A stretch of 64,000 nucleotides of DNA from Planctomycetota bacterium (GCA_018242585.1 JAFEBQ010000008.1:57494-121493); one strand, 5' to 3'; shown: positions 7,731 through 17,491, counted from the stretch's first letter. Made by a program: numbers and translations. The notes: a model not told the origin generated them from the sequence alone.

Positions 7731-8870
7731 ATGTTGCGTTACTGGACGGCGGGCGAGTCGCACGGCAAGGCTCTGGTGGCCTTGGTCGATGGCTTTCCGG
7801 CCGGCGTGCCACTCGACACCGCCGAAATCAACACGGAACTTCGCCGCCGACAAGGCGGTTATGGCCGCGGCGGCCGGCAACGCATCGAAACCGACGAAGT
7901 CGACGTGCTGAGCGGCGTCTGGCACAACGAAACCTTGGGCAGCCCCATCGCCTTGATGGTCGTCAATCGGGACTACAAGCTCGAACGGCTGGGCGACTTG
8001 GAACGCCCGCGACCGGGTCACGGCGATCTGACTGGCTCGATCAAATACCTGGGCTCGATCCGCCCGGTGCTCGAACGGGCCAGCGCCCGCGAAACGACCG
8101 TTCGCGTGGCGGCCGGTGCGCTGGCCAAGCAGTTGCTGGCGCAGTTCGGCATCTCGTGCTTTGGTTACACGTTGGAACTCGGCGGCATTCACGTCGAGCC
8201 GCGCGCTGGCACGCTGGCCGAACAGAAAGCCTGGCGCGACAGTAGCGAAATCTACGCGCTCGACCCAGCGCGCGATGATGAAGTCAAAGCCCTGATCGAC
8301 CAGACGGGCAAAGACGGCGACACGCTCGGTGGCATCCTGGAAGTGCGCGTCGAAGGGCTGCCGTTTGGGCTGGGCACGCATGCCCAGTGGGACCGGAAGC
8401 TCGATGGCCGGCTGGCCCAAGCCGTGATGGCCGTCCAGGCGATCAAAGGTGTCGAGATCGGCCTGGGCTTCGAGGCCGCCCGACGGCCTGGCTCACAGGT
8501 GCATGATCCAATTCATTACGATGCCTCGCAGGCCGCGTCGCCCAACCTGGGCTACGTGCGGCCGACGAACAACGCCGGCGGGCTCGAAGCGGGCATGACC
8601 AACGGCCAGCCGCTGGTGATTCGCGCCGCCAAGAAGCCAATCAGCACCTTGCGCAAGGCGCTCGAATCGATCAACCTGAAAACCAAAGCCCCCGAGTCGG
8701 CCAATTACGAGCGGAGCGACGTCTGTGCCGTGCCGGCGGCCGGGGTGATCTTGGAAAACGTGGTGGCGTTCGAGATTGCCGCGGCGCTGATCGACAAGTT
8801 CGGCGGCGACAGCCTGGTCGAAATGAAGGCCCGCTATCAACTGTTCCTAGACATGGCCCGGCGGAAATAG
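7731..8870 (+). CDS. aroC: Chorismate synthase
   Basis: Last enzyme of the shikimate pathway: converts EPSP to chorismate with reduced FMN as cofactor. 379 residues. Signatures: N-terminal MLRYWTAGESHGKALVALVDGFPAG, the nucleotide region RRRQGGYGRGGRQRIETDEVDVLSG, GHGDLTGSIKY, RASARETTVRVAAGALAKQLL, and the C-terminal NNAGGLEAGMTNGQPLVIRAAKKPIST. The conserved GESHG and RASARET motifs are intact. The start ATG is 10 bases after a short A/G-poor stretch and no strong Shine-Dalgarno is visible; no better start exists. The gene for the unknown membrane-anchored protein follows after 55 bases. Confidence 0.97.
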   Translation: MLRYWTAGESHGKALVALVDGFPAGVPLDTAEINTELRRRQGGYGRGGRQRIETDEVDVLSGVWHNETLGSPIALMVVNRDYKLERLGDLERPRPGHGDLTGSIKYLGSIRPVLERASARETTVRVAAGALAKQLLAQFGISCFGYTLELGGIHVEPRAGTLAEQKAWRDSSEIYALDPARDDEVKALIDQTGKDGDTLGGILEVRVEGLPFGLGTHAQWDRKLDGRLAQAVMAVQAIKGVEIGLGFEAARRPGSQVHDPIHYDASQAASPNLGYVRPTNNAGGLEAGMTNGQPLVIRAAKKPISTLRKALESINLKTKAPESANYERSDVCAVPAAGVILENVVAFEIAAALIDKFGGDSLVEMKARYQLFLDMARRK

Positions 8871-8925
8871 TCGTATGCCGGCGCAGGATGCGCTTGGCTG
8901 ACCTGTATTTCACGGATGAACTGAC

Positions 8926-10230
8926 ATGCGGCTGCACGAACTATCGCGACGCCAGTTGTATCGCGCGGCGTTCGTCGTGTTCTGCCTGGTCCCCACCGTG
9001 CTGGTGCTGGCGTGGGGCATCGGCCGACGCCTGCCGGGCACCGTTACGGCCGAGCAACAAACGCTGGCCACGCTGCTCGGCATGCCCGTGACCTTGGTCG
9101 ATGTCAGCTATCCGCGCCCCGGGGCGACGCTGTATCACGGCCTGGAGCTGCACGACGTCGAGACCGGCGCGTTGGTACTTCGCTGTCCGACGCTGGAGGT
9201 CATTGATACCGGCGCGCAGCACGTCGTCCGCACGGGCCCGATCGAAATCGACGCCGCTCACGCCAGCCAGTTGTGGCAACTTTTGGAGCGCCGCCTGCGT
9301 CAGCCGCCCGCCAGCGCGCCGGCGGTTCGGTTACTCGCTGGCCACGTCACGTGGCGCAACGCCCAGACTGAACAGACCTTCACCGATGTGTCGGGACTGC
9401 TGCACCCGGCGGCCAATGGCAACGAAGCGGAACTGAGCTTCCGGCTGGCCGGCGAACAGATGCCCGAGCCCATCGCGTTGCACGTGGCGCGGCGATTGTC
9501 GGGCGGTCGGCCGACCTCGCGATTCAGTCTGCGAACCGGCAGCACGCCGCTGCCCGCCACGGTGTTCGCGCCGTTGATCGACGCCAGCGGTTGGCTGGGC
9601 ACGCGTTGTCGCTTTCACGGCTGGCTGTGGCTCGACGAAGCGGCCGACGGTTGGCACGGCGAGCTGTCCGGCCGCCTTTCGCAACTCGACCTCGACGCGC
9701 TCGTTTCGCAACATTTTCCGCACAGCCTTTCCGCGTCGGCCGACGTGGTGATCGAGCGCGCCCGCTGGGAAAACAGCCGGCTGATCGAAGCGGTCGGCAC
9801 GGTACAAGCTGGGCCGGGCGTGGTGAGCCGCGGCCTGGTTCACGCGGGCATCGCGGCCCTGCACTTGGGGCACGAGCCGGCGCCGGTGATCAGCGGCAAG
9901 ATGCTGCCGTTCGAGCGTTTGGCGTTCGACTTCGCGGTTGACGCGTCAGGCGTGAAGTTGGTGGGCCGCGCCGCCGGAGACAGCCCAGGAGGCGTCTTGA
10001 CCGGGCGGTTGGAGCAAGGCCCGCTGGTCAATCTTTGGCAGGCCCCGAAGGAAACGCAGTCGATCGCGGCACTGCTGCAAACCCTGGTGCCGGTCAGCCA
10101 ACTGCAAGTGTCGGCCACGCGCGAAACCGACTTGCTCCTGCGCCACCTGCCCGCCCCGCAACTCGTCGCGCCGCCGAACGCCAAGGCCACCGAACCGAGT
10201 GCGCACTTGCGGTTGAATGGCGTCAAGTAG
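8926..10230 (+). CDS. Unknown membrane-anchored protein, AsmA-like architecture
   Basis: 434 residues, not recognised as a named family. One N-terminal membrane helix (about 13-32, YRAAFVVFCLVPTVLVLAWGI) is followed by a long predicted beta-rich extracytoplasmic region. Repeating phrases such as PGATLYHGLELHDVETGALVLRCPTLEV and VRLLAGHVTWRNAQTEQTFTDVSG, in which short strands describe layers, recall AsmA/DUF748-type proteins of the envelope. No catalytic motif is visible. It is co-directional with aroC, 55 bases downstream, so it may be co-transcribed, but nothing connects the functions. A conserved Planctomycetota envelope protein is the most cautious reading. Confidence 0.7.
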   Translation: MRLHELSRRQLYRAAFVVFCLVPTVLVLAWGIGRRLPGTVTAEQQTLATLLGMPVTLVDVSYPRPGATLYHGLELHDVETGALVLRCPTLEVIDTGAQHVVRTGPIEIDAAHASQLWQLLERRLRQPPASAPAVRLLAGHVTWRNAQTEQTFTDVSGLLHPAANGNEAELSFRLAGEQMPEPIALHVARRLSGGRPTSRFSLRTGSTPLPATVFAPLIDASGWLGTRCRFHGWLWLDEAADGWHGELSGRLSQLDLDALVSQHFPHSLSASADVVIERARWENSRLIEAVGTVQAGPGVVSRGLVHAGIAALHLGHEPAPVISGKMLPFERLAFDFAVDASGVKLVGRAAGDSPGGVLTGRLEQGPLVNLWQAPKETQSIAALLQTLVPVSQLQVSATRETDLLLRHLPAPQLVAPPNAKATEPSAHLRLNGVK

Positions 10231-10248
10231 CGCGACCTGTTTTCAATT

Positions 10249-10295
10249 GGGTGGCCCAGCCGCTCGTCGGCTGGGTCGCGCAAGCGACAAGAAAA
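10249..10295 (+). repeat. Two-hairpin intergenic element, copy 3
   Basis: GGGTGGCC, then a stem CAGCCG/CGGCTG with a 5-base loop, then a second stem GTCGC/GCGAC and the tail aagaaa. Copies at 46714-46760 (reverse) and 46786-46833 share flanks and tail but have different, still complementary, stems. It sits just after the stop of the upstream gene at a convergent junction. Confidence 0.75.
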
Positions 10296-10420
10296 ATGAA
10301 AGGCTTTCAACGTGCGTAGAATGACCTGGAAAGCCGCTTGCGGCAAAGCTTCTTCTTGTTGCTACGCAATCCGACCGACAAGCGGCCGGGCCATTCTGTT
10401 TCGATTCTTTACAGGTCAGG

Positions 10421-10590
10421 CTAGGTCAGCGTGACGCCTACGTCCACTTGTTCGGCATACCAGCGGGCGGAACTCCAACGCCATGCCACCGCCTCAGCAA
10501 CCAACCCAGCGCGCACCGGGTTCATGTGCATATAGTTCAACTTCTCTTCGAGCTTTTCCCGCGTGACAACATTGAACGAATAGTAGCAGG
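10421..10590 (-). pseudogene. REP-associated tyrosine transposase (RAYT, IS200-like), C-terminal remnant
   Basis: About 55 codons on the minus strand read [29 protein letters not shown] and WRWSSARWY, ending in a stop at 10421-10423. This is the C-terminal part of the Y1 transposase-like RAYT family (typical motif YMHxNPVRRGLVxxPxDWxWSS). The N-terminal two thirds, with the HUH and catalytic Tyr regions, is absent; upstream the frame runs into a 'gtccgtggtcagt' repeat. RAYT proteins process REP-type palindromes in other bacteria. This copy is inactive, but it shows that such an element was once here. Confidence 0.8.
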
Positions 10591-10648
10591 AGGGCAACTG
10601 ACCACGGACAGTTGCGACTTAGATGTGACGATGACGCCCTCCGCCCCT

Positions 10649-10677
10649 CACTAGCAACTAGCCGCTAGCAACTTCCT
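10649..10677. repeat. 'ctagcaac' repeat at the fabF 3' end
   Basis: Units of ctagcaact reach the last base pairs of fabF. Same family as 1249-1275 and 7486-7631. Confidence 0.65.
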
Positions 10678-11914
10678 ATCGCAACGTCCCGATGATGATC
10701 GAACCGTTATGGCCGCCGAAGCCAAAGCTGTTTGACATGGCCACGTTGAACTTACGCGGCTTTGGCTGCTTGGGAGTGTAATCGAGGTCGCACTTCGGAT
10801 CGGGCGTGTCGAGATTGATGGTTGGGGGAATCACCTCGTCGCGCAGCGCCAGAGCCGAGAAGATCAACTCCACGCCGCCGCTCGCGCCCAGCAAGTGACC
10901 GAGCTGGCTCTTGGTGCTCGAGATGCTGACCTGGTGCGCCCAGCCGCCGAACACCGTCTTGATGGCCGCCGTCTCGGCCGCGTCACCCAGCGGCGTGCTC
11001 GTGCCGTGGGCGTTGATGTAGCCGATTTCCTCGGGGCTCATCCGCGCGTCGCGCAGCGCCAGGGTCATCGCCTTGGCCGCGCCGATGCCATGCTCGTCGG
11101 GCTGGGTGATATGCCCGGCGTCGGCGCTAGCGCCGTAGCCCAGCACCTCGGCATAGATCTTCGCGCCGCGGCGCTTGGCGTGTTCCAATTCTTCGAACAC
11201 CAGCAGCCCGGCCCCCTCACTCAACACAAAGCCATCGCGGTCGGCGTCGAACGGCCGGCTGGCCCGTTGTGGGTCGTCGTTGCGCTCGCTGAGGGCCCGC
11301 ATGTTGGCGAACCCGGCAATGCCCATTGGCGTGAGCGCCGCTTCGGTGCCGCCGGTGACCATGATGTCGGCGTCGTCGTACTGAATGGCCTTGTAGGCGT
11401 CACCCATCGCGTTCGTCGCGCTGGCACAGGCCGTGGCCACGGCGGCGTTCGGGCCGCGCAAGCCATACTGGATCGAAACGTGACCGCTGGCCGCGTTGAC
11501 CATCAGCTTGGGAATGGTGAAGGCCGAGACCTTGTCCGGCCCTTTTTCTAGCAGGCGGCCGTGCTGGCATTCGATTTCGTTCAGTCCGCCAATGCCCGAG
11601 CCCAAGATCACGCCACAGCGAAACGGCTCTTCCTTCGTGAAGTCGAGGCCTGAATCCTTGACGGCGTCGATGCCAGCGACCATCGCAAATTGCGTAAAGC
11701 GATCGACCCGCTTGGCGTCCTTCGGGCTGACATACCCGTCGGTCGTCCAATTCGGGACTTCACCGGCAAAACGAACCCGATGGCCGGTAATATCGAAGAT
11801 GGTGATAGGCCGGATGCCGCTTTCGCCGCGCAGAATGCGCTGCCAGAGGTCTTCCACTCGACAGCTCAGCGACGTGACCGCGCCTAGGCCGGTGACGACG
11901 ACGCGCCGTTTCAT
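10676..11914 (-). CDS. fabF: 3-oxoacyl-[acyl-carrier-protein] synthase II
   Basis: Condensing enzyme of type II fatty-acid synthesis: extends acyl-ACP with malonyl-ACP. 412 residues, the normal length. It begins [24 protein letters not shown]. The catalytic triad is complete: Cys in [17 protein letters not shown], His in [14 protein letters not shown] and His in [15 protein letters not shown]. The C-terminal glycine-rich NSFGFGGHN loop is present. Its ATG overlaps the acpP stop (ATGA), so it is translationally coupled to its carrier protein. It is the last gene of the rpmF-fabD-fabG-acpP-fabF series, and the end is trimmed by an intergenic repeat. Confidence 0.97.
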   Translation of the reverse strand: MKRRVVVTGLGAVTSLSCRVEDLWQRILRGESGIRPITIFDITGHRVRFAGEVPNWTTDGYVSPKDAKRVDRFTQFAMVAGIDAVKDSGLDFTKEEPFRCGVILGSGIGGLNEIECQHGRLLEKGPDKVSAFTIPKLMVNAASGHVSIQYGLRGPNAAVATACASATNAMGDAYKAIQYDDADIMVTGGTEAALTPMGIAGFANMRALSERNDDPQRASRPFDADRDGFVLSEGAGLLVFEELEHAKRRGAKIYAEVLGYGASADAGHITQPDEHGIGAAKAMTLALRDARMSPEEIGYINAHGTSTPLGDAAETAAIKTVFGGWAHQVSISSTKSQLGHLLGASGGVELIFSALALRDEVIPPTINLDTPDPKCDLDYTPKQPKPRKFNVAMSNSFGFGGHNGSIIIGTLR

Positions 11915-12162
11915 TTCGATCCGTTAGCTGCTTGGGCCTTTTCGATGAAGTCAATCGCCTGGCCGACCGTTTGAATCTTCTCGGCCGAGTCGTCCGGAAT
12001 GTTGATGTCGAACTCTTCTTCCAGCTCCATCACCAGTTCGACCGTGTCGAGGCTATCGGCGCCCAGATCGTTGACAAACGACGTCTCGGGCGTGACCTGT
12101 TCCTTGTTCACACCCAACTGCTCGGCGACGATGTTGATTACGCGTTCTTTGACCGTGGCCAC
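11911..12162 (-). CDS. acpP: Acyl carrier protein
   Basis: 83-residue acidic helical protein carrying growing acyl chains on a 4'-phosphopantetheine. The attachment Ser lies in [18 protein letters not shown], the canonical DSL motif. The C-terminal tail is AANGSK. The stop overlaps the fabF start by four bases. A separate promoter is predicted 200 bases upstream, in line with the high expression usually needed for ACP. Confidence 0.97.
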   Translation of the reverse strand: MATVKERVINIVAEQLGVNKEQVTPETSFVNDLGADSLDTVELVMELEEEFDINIPDDSAEKIQTVGQAIDFIEKAQAANGSK

Positions 12163-12361
12163 CGTGACGGCCTCCTGGTAGTTGAAAGGACAGTGTTCGT
12201 ATTTAAACAGCGTTCGTGTTTAGACAGCGACTGTAGTTAGACAGGGCTCGTGAAAAGATCGGGTATCTAGCAAAGCTTGTTGCGATCCCGACTCGTGCGC
12301 GCGGCTCGTTCCGAAACGCGCACCGCACACCGACTGCCTGTAACGACCTAACTCTTACGAA

Positions 12362-12389
12362 ACTAAAGGGTTCTTGCTTGAAGCGTCAA
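12362..12389 (-). promoter_or_regulatory. Predicted acpP-fabF promoter
   Basis: Reading leftward, TTGACG (12389-12384) is a near-consensus -35 and TTTAGT (12367-12362) a fair -10, with a 16-base spacer. It lies in the 378-base gap between fabG and acpP, which otherwise holds only degenerate short repeats of the type 'tttagacagcg' (about 12205-12245) and no gene. Confidence 0.5.
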
Positions 12390-12540
12390 GATATACCGGG
12401 TTTTGCCGGGTGTGTAAATACGGGGCTAGCGGCTTTTCCACAGGATTTTCCGGCACTTGGCCGAGACTTTGGCACGCCAGTTCTGGCGGTCGCGTTTCGC
12501 CTCGCAACATGCGCCTCCTAACCACTTGTTACCTGCCGCG

Positions 12541-13311
12541 TTAAGCTGTCATACCCCCGTCGATCGTCAACACCTGGCCGGTGATATAGCTGGCGGCTCG
12601 ACTGGCCAAGAACGTCACGCCCGCAGCCACGTCGGCGATGGTGCCGATCCGCTTGGCCGGAATGCGCGTCTTGACCTCGGTCATGATCGAGTCCCCCAGG
12701 GCCGCGGTCATCTCGCTTTCGATGAAGCCCGGAGCCACCGCATTCACGGTAACCTTGCGCCCGGCCAACTCACGGGCGACGGTCTGAGTAAAGCCGATCA
12801 GACCCGCCTTCGACGCCGAATAGTTGCACTGGCCCGGGTTCCCCATCAGGCCCGAGACGCTCGAGATGTTGATGATCCGCCCGTAGCGCTGCTGCATCAT
12901 CGGCCGCGTGGCGGCCCGCGTGAACAGGAACGCCCCGCGCAGGTTCGTGGCGATCACCTCGTCCCACTGCTCGTCGCTCATCCGCGGGATCAACGTGTCG
13001 CGAGTAATGCCGGCATTGTTCACCAGGATGTCCAACCGGCCCCACTTCTCGGCAATCGAATCAACCAACTGGTTGACGCTGTCCGAGCTGCTGACGTCAC
13101 AGACGAACGGCTCGGCCTGGCCACCAGCGGCGGTGATTTCGTCGACGGTCTCTTTCAGCTTGTTGACGTCGCGGGCCACACAGGCCACGCGCGCGCCACA
13201 ACGGGCCAAGGCCACGGCAATGCCACGGCCGATGCCGCGCGACGCCCCCGTGACCAGCGCCACCTGGCCCGAGAGATCGACACTGATTTGATCCGCTGGA
13301 ACTTCCGCCAT
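12541..13311 (-). CDS. fabG: 3-oxoacyl-[acyl-carrier-protein] reductase
   Basis: NADPH-dependent short-chain dehydrogenase that reduces 3-oxoacyl-ACP. 256 residues. Motifs: cofactor-binding TGASRGIGRGIA (about 20-31), DILVNNAGITRD, catalytic Ser in IINISSVSGLMGNPGQ, and YSASKAGLIG with the catalytic Tyr and Lys. The C-terminus ITGQVLTIDGGMTA is typical of FabG. A 10-residue N-terminal extension precedes the Rossmann fold. It is downstream of fabD (96-base gap with a short hairpin, CCCAGGG/CCCTGGG near 13350-13371) and upstream of acpP, which supports the fatty-acid role over other SDR functions. Confidence 0.95.
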   Translation of the reverse strand: MAEVPADQISVDLSGQVALVTGASRGIGRGIAVALARCGARVACVARDVNKLKETVDEITAAGGQAEPFVCDVSSSDSVNQLVDSIAEKWGRLDILVNNAGITRDTLIPRMSDEQWDEVIATNLRGAFLFTRAATRPMMQQRYGRIINISSVSGLMGNPGQCNYSASKAGLIGFTQTVARELAGRKVTVNAVAPGFIESEMTAALGDSIMTEVKTRIPAKRIGTIADVAAGVTFLASRAASYITGQVLTIDGGMTA

Positions 13312-13407
13312 GTTTCACCCGTTGAATATCGTTGTTGGTCTAAGAAAGCCCAGGGATAGCTACCCCTGGGTCGAAGCAGGAAATACGCTGCCCTTGCGGG
13401 CGCGTCC

Positions 13408-14316
13408 CTATTCCAGCACGCCTTCGCACTTGGTCGAGCGGTCGATCCGCTTGAGCAGCCCTCGCAACACGCGCCCCGGCCCCACCTCGTAGAATGTTGT
13501 ATAGCCCTGCCCCAGCAGATAGCGCAGCGACGCTTCCCACTGCACGGGGCTGACCACTTGCCGGACCAGCAACTGCCGAATCTCGGCGGGATCGGTGTGC
13601 GGCTTGCCATCGACGTTCGAGATGACCGGAATCCGCGGCGCCTCGATCTTGGTTGCGGCCACCGCCGCGGTCAAGCGCTCGACGGCTGGCTGCATGATCG
13701 GCGTGTGAAACGCGCCGGCCACGGCCAGCGAAATGGTTTTCATGGCGCCGGCGGCGTTGGCCAACTCGGCCATGCGTGTACAGGCGGCTTTCGATCCCGA
13801 GACGACGATATTGCCGGGGCAAAGCAGATTCGCCACCTGCAATACATCCTCCTGACGCGCTTCGTCGCACAGACCCTGCACCTTGTCCAGGTCCAGTCCC
13901 AGGATGCTGACCATGCCACTGGGAATGGCGTCGGCGGCGTCTTGCATGGCGCGGCCGCGCTCTTGCACCAGTCGCAAGCCCGCGTCGAAATCAATCGCGT
14001 CGGCAAAGACCAGCGCCGAATATTCGCCCAGGCTGAGACCCGCGGTGGCTTCGACGGCCGCAACGACATCGGCCTTGTCGCGCCTTAACAGTTCGAGCGC
14101 CGCCAGACTGGTGACGAACAAAGCGGGCTGGCTATGGACGGTCGAATCGAGTTGCTCGACCGGGCCCTCGAAACAGATCTTGGCCAGGTCATAGCCCAGC
14201 ACTTGATTCGCGCGGTCAAACAACTCGCGCGCGGCCGGCAACGACGCCGACAACTCGGCCCCCATGCCGACGGCCTGAGCCCCTTGCCCTGGGAACAGAA
14301 AAGCGGTGCGACTCAA
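13408..14316 (-). CDS. fabD: Malonyl-CoA:ACP transacylase
   Basis: Transfers malonyl from CoA to ACP to prime fatty-acid elongation. 302 residues. N-terminal AFLFPGQGAQAVGMG, the active-site Ser in GLSLGEYSALVFADAI (GxSLGE), VSGSKAACTRM, and the catalytic His in VAGAFHTPIMQPA. Full length. It starts 15 bases after the rpmF stop, a common gene pair in bacteria, and is followed by fabG. Confidence 0.96.
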   Translation of the reverse strand: MSRTAFLFPGQGAQAVGMGAELSASLPAARELFDRANQVLGYDLAKICFEGPVEQLDSTVHSQPALFVTSLAALELLRRDKADVVAAVEATAGLSLGEYSALVFADAIDFDAGLRLVQERGRAMQDAADAIPSGMVSILGLDLDKVQGLCDEARQEDVLQVANLLCPGNIVVSGSKAACTRMAELANAAGAMKTISLAVAGAFHTPIMQPAVERLTAAVAATKIEAPRIPVISNVDGKPHTDPAEIRQLLVRQVVSPVQWEASLRYLLGQGYTTFYEVGPGRVLRGLLKRIDRSTKCEGVLE

Positions 14317-14331
14317 GGGGTCACCGCTTCC

Positions 14332-14511
14332 TTACTCGGCCGTTTCGACCACGGGACGGCCCATGTAGTGGCCGCAGTTCGGGCAAACGACGTGGGTCGG
14401 CACGGCCGTGCTGCACTTGGAGCAGTAATGTAACTGCTTGGGAACCTTGAAATCGTGAGCACGCCGGCTGCCGGTGCGGGCGTTCGATTGACGGCGCTTG
14501 GGAACGGCCAT
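14332..14511 (-). CDS. rpmF: 50S ribosomal protein L32
   Basis: 59-residue ribosomal protein of the large subunit. It begins MAVPKRRQSNARTGSRRAH, the invariant L32 start. Four cysteines (C30, C33, C43, C46 in CSKCS and CPNCG) form a zinc ribbon, the zinc-binding (C+) version of L32. A GGTGATTTC-like stretch precedes the ATG. It heads the fatty-acid series, directly upstream of fabD, as in many bacteria where rpmF and fab genes are co-transcribed. Confidence 0.95.
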   Translation of the reverse strand: MAVPKRRQSNARTGSRRAHDFKVPKQLHYCSKCSTAVPTHVVCPNCGHYMGRPVVETAE

Positions 14512-14589
14512 GAAATCACCAGGGAACGGACAGAATAAGGACTGTTGGTTTGCGGAAGCCCTGCATCGTAAGGGAGTCGCGCCGGGTCG

Positions 14590-14946
14590 TCAAGCGGGTG
14601 GCGGCCCGGCCGCAACCTGAATCAGCGATTGAGTTATCGTCACCGCGACCAGATGTACCAGGACGATCATCGGGACGGCAATCGTGACCCGAACTGCGGC
14701 GGCCAAGCCGCCATAGCAGCCGTAAAGCAGCGGCAACCCCATCAAGATCGCCGGCTTGAACAGACCGCTGGCAATGTTCGCTCCCAACAGCCCCGCCGGC
14801 AGCAACACCGGCCCACAAATCCACGGCGTCTCTCTCCGCCCCAGCCGCTGACCGTCGTCGGCCAGCACGTAGCACGCCAGTAACAGGCCCACGATGGCTC
14901 CCAGAAACCCGGCGCGCGTTGGATTGATGACGGGAGTGCTTGGCAT
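14590..14946 (-). CDS. Small integral membrane protein, unknown
   Basis: 118 residues with three to four hydrophobic segments: GFLGAIVGLLLACYVLA, ICGPVLLPAGLLGANIASGLF, ILMGLPLLYGCYGGLAAAV and VTIAVPMIVLVHLVAVTI. No family was recognised. It lies 78 bases upstream of rpmF in the same direction, so it may head that transcript. A real gene is likely because the hydrophobic pattern covers the whole length; the function is unknown. Confidence 0.65.
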   Translation of the reverse strand: MPSTPVINPTRAGFLGAIVGLLLACYVLADDGQRLGRRETPWICGPVLLPAGLLGANIASGLFKPAILMGLPLLYGCYGGLAAAVRVTIAVPMIVLVHLVAVTITQSLIQVAAGPPPA

Positions 14947-15101
14947 GCTGTCATCTTAGCGTCCGAAAGCCCGTGCTGGCCAATCAAAGCCTCGTCGCTA
15001 GCACGCCCGACCCTGGTTACTGCTCTTGGTCGGGTGGCCCCGGTGCGGTATCTTTCGGCCCCGCAATTGTTTAGGTGCCGCTTCCCAAGGAGGGGAAACG
15101 C

Positions 15102-16976
15102 ATGTCGATCAACGCGCGCTTCTGGCTGAGCATTGGACTTTGCTCAGTAGTCAGCCTCATCGTGCTGCTGAATGTTCGCCGGCATCTGTTGGAGCAAACG
15201 GCCCATCAGCCAGCGCCGACCGCGAGCCCGGCGGCCCGCTTCGATTTCTCAAGCACGCGCAATAACACGACGCCGCGCGACCCGGCCGCGAAGTCGCACG
15301 ACGCGACGATCGGCGACAAGACAACCGTCGAGCAAACCTACGCCGCGCCGTACGCGGCGCTGAGCAACGATCCTGCATCGCCGCGCACCGTCACCTACTC
15401 GCCAACGACGGCCACGCCGACCGCCGCCACCGCGACGACCACCTGGCCTGCCAACTCTTATTCGTCGAATACCTATCCGTCCAACACCTGGCCCGCCACG
15501 ACGAGCACGGCGACGAACACGTATGGTTCGCCGTACGCGCACCACGGCCAGCCCGACTATCGCTCGACCGATACGGGTAACTCGCCGTATATGAACGCAT
15601 CGGCGAGCACCGCCGGTTCCGCGACTCAGGTAAGCCCGTCGAACAACAGCACGCCGTTCGCCCCCGGCGCGACGTTGCCGGCCAACAACTGGTCGACGAC
15701 ACCTGCGACGCCCGTCTATGCCAACGTGCCCGGCTCACCGACTACCCCTACGACGAATGGCCCCGGCACGGTGACGCCTTTCGCGAGTGGCACGACCAAC
15801 TCGGGCAACGACCCTGTCTGGAGCGGCGTGCCGCCGGCCGACATGCAGGTGATCAACCAGCCGATCACCTTGCCGCCGCCACCGGGCGAAGTCGCGCCGA
15901 CGACCGTGTCACCCTACGTTCCTGGCGCCGCCTCGACGTATTCGACCACGACGGTCCCGGCCCAACCCACGGCAAGCGTGCCGGGCACAACGAGCCCCGT
16001 GATGCCGCCGCTGGTTACGACGACGCCAATCGCCAGCAGTTCGCCCTATGGCACATCACCCAACGGCGCGACGACCTCTACCGTTGGCAATAATTCGGTC
16101 ACCGCCACGCCAGCGGTCGTGCCTGGACCGGTCGCCGCGTCGGCCGTTTCGTCGACCACGACGCCCGACACGATCACGATCGCGTCGTTCAACATTCAAG
16201 TGTTCGGCGAGTCGAAGCTGGCCAAGCCGGCCGTGATGGACACGTTGGCCAAGGTGGCGCGGCGGTTCGACGTGATCGCGATTCAAGAAGTGCGATCCAA
16301 GGAAGACGACGTCATCCCGCGCTTCTTGCAACAGATCAACGCCACCGGTGCCGCCTACGATGCCGTGGTCGGCCCGCGACTGGGGCGCACGAACAGCAAA
16401 GAGCAGTATGCCGTGATCTACAACACGGCGCGGATCGAGCTGACCACGGGCTCGGTCTATACGGTGCCAGACCCAAACGATCGAATTCAGCGTGAACCGA
16501 TGGTGGCGAACTTCCGCGTGCGCGGGCCGCCGGCGGCGCAGGCCTTCACGTTCTCGCTGGTCGACATTCACACCACGCCCGACGATGTCAACAACGAACT
16601 CGACGCCTTGGCCGACGTGTACGTCGGCGTGCAGCGCAATGGCAGCGGCGAAGACGACATCATTCTGCTCGGCGACTTGAACGCCGACGAATACCACCTG
16701 GGCCGACTCGGCACACTGCCGAACATCACTCACGTGATCACGGGCCGGCCGACCAACACGCGACAGAACCAGCAGTACGACAACATGCTGTTCGACGGCG
16801 TGGCCACGCGCGAGTACCAAGGGCAAGCCGGCGTGTTGAACCTGATGCAGGAATACAACCTGACGTTCAACGACGCGCTGGCCGTGTCGGACCACTTCCC
16901 CATCTGGGCAGTATTCAGCGCGTACGAAGCGCCCCCGGTCGGCCCCCTAGCCACCCGCCCCGCGCAGCAACAATAG
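15102..16976 (+). CDS. Membrane-anchored or secreted DNase I-like endonuclease/exonuclease/phosphatase with Thr/Pro/Ser-rich stalk
   Basis: 624 residues. The start at 15102 follows a good Shine-Dalgarno (AAGGAGG) and gives one membrane helix (about 8-24, [19 protein letters not shown]). Residues about 30-355 are a low-complexity Thr/Ser/Pro/Ala stalk. The C-terminal 270 residues are an endonuclease/exonuclease/phosphatase domain: [25 protein letters not shown] (metal-binding Glu), [27 protein letters not shown] (catalytic GDLN) and [14 protein letters not shown] (catalytic SDH). The domain matches DNase I-like nucleases, so extracellular DNA degradation or phosphodiester cleavage is plausible; the true substrate is open. 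Divergent from 14590-14946. Confidence 0.88.
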   Translation: MSINARFWLSIGLCSVVSLIVLLNVRRHLLEQTAHQPAPTASPAARFDFSSTRNNTTPRDPAAKSHDATIGDKTTVEQTYAAPYAALSNDPASPRTVTYSPTTATPTAATATTTWPANSYSSNTYPSNTWPATTSTATNTYGSPYAHHGQPDYRSTDTGNSPYMNASASTAGSATQVSPSNNSTPFAPGATLPANNWSTTPATPVYANVPGSPTTPTTNGPGTVTPFASGTTNSGNDPVWSGVPPADMQVINQPITLPPPPGEVAPTTVSPYVPGAASTYSTTTVPAQPTASVPGTTSPVMPPLVTTTPIASSSPYGTSPNGATTSTVGNNSVTATPAVVPGPVAASAVSSTTTPDTITIASFNIQVFGESKLAKPAVMDTLAKVARRFDVIAIQEVRSKEDDVIPRFLQQINATGAAYDAVVGPRLGRTNSKEQYAVIYNTARIELTTGSVYTVPDPNDRIQREPMVANFRVRGPPAAQAFTFSLVDIHTTPDDVNNELDALADVYVGVQRNGSGEDDIILLGDLNADEYHLGRLGTLPNITHVITGRPTNTRQNQQYDNMLFDGVATREYQGQAGVLNLMQEYNLTFNDALAVSDHFPIWAVFSAYEAPPVGPLATRPAQQQ

Positions 16977-16993
16977 CCATCGTGCCACTCGCC

Positions 16994-17416
16994 ATGAAAC
17001 GCACGCAGAAATCCGCCAAGAGCGCCACCAAGCAGGCTGCGAAGAAGAAGCCAGCCGCACGCCCTCGCCCGGCGGCTGACAAAGCTGATGGCGAAAGCGC
17101 CGTGCTGACCACGATCGCGGCGATGCCGACGGCGGATCGCGTGCTCGGCGAGCGGTTGCACGCGCTGGTCAAAGCCGCCGCGCCGGCCCTGGCGCCGCGG
17201 CTTTGGTACGGGATGCCCGCCTGGGCCAAGGACGGCAAGGTCGTCTGCTTCTTCCAGAGCGCCCAGAAGTTCAAGACCCGCTACGCGACGCTCGGCTTCA
17301 TGCACGAAGCGAAGCTCGACGACGGCACGATGTGGCCCACCGCCTTCGCCCTGGTCCAGTGGACCTCCGCCGCCGAAACCAAAATCACCGCGCTGGTCAA
17401 GAAAGCCGTGGGGTAA
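16994..17416 (+). CDS. DUF1801-like (YdhG-type) domain protein
   Basis: 140 residues from ATG 16994. The first 35 are Lys/Ala-rich and basic ([21 protein letters not shown]), then the compact domain follows: [54 protein letters not shown]. This WYGMPAW...[16 protein letters not shown] pattern is that of DUF1801/YdhG-like proteins. Some relatives are annotated as iron chaperones, but the biochemical role is not established. It starts 17 bases after the nuclease gene, so the two are probably co-transcribed. Confidence 0.8.
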   Translation: MKRTQKSAKSATKQAAKKKPAARPRPAADKADGESAVLTTIAAMPTADRVLGERLHALVKAAAPALAPRLWYGMPAWAKDGKVVCFFQSAQKFKTRYATLGFMHEAKLDDGTMWPTAFALVQWTSAAETKITALVKKAVG

Positions 17417-17470
17417 GAGCGGAGGAAGTCGCCAGACTTGGCGCGAAAGTTTTTGCCGGCGCAGGCGTGA

Positions 17471-17491
17471 CCCTCATCCGGCCTATCGGCC
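17471..17491 (+). repeat. Left part of a split 'ccctcatccggc' palindromic repeat
   Basis: ccctcatccggcctatcggcc is the first half of the repeat found intact at 62911-62960. Its second half resumes at 17695 after the MITE-like insertion. Confidence 0.75.
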
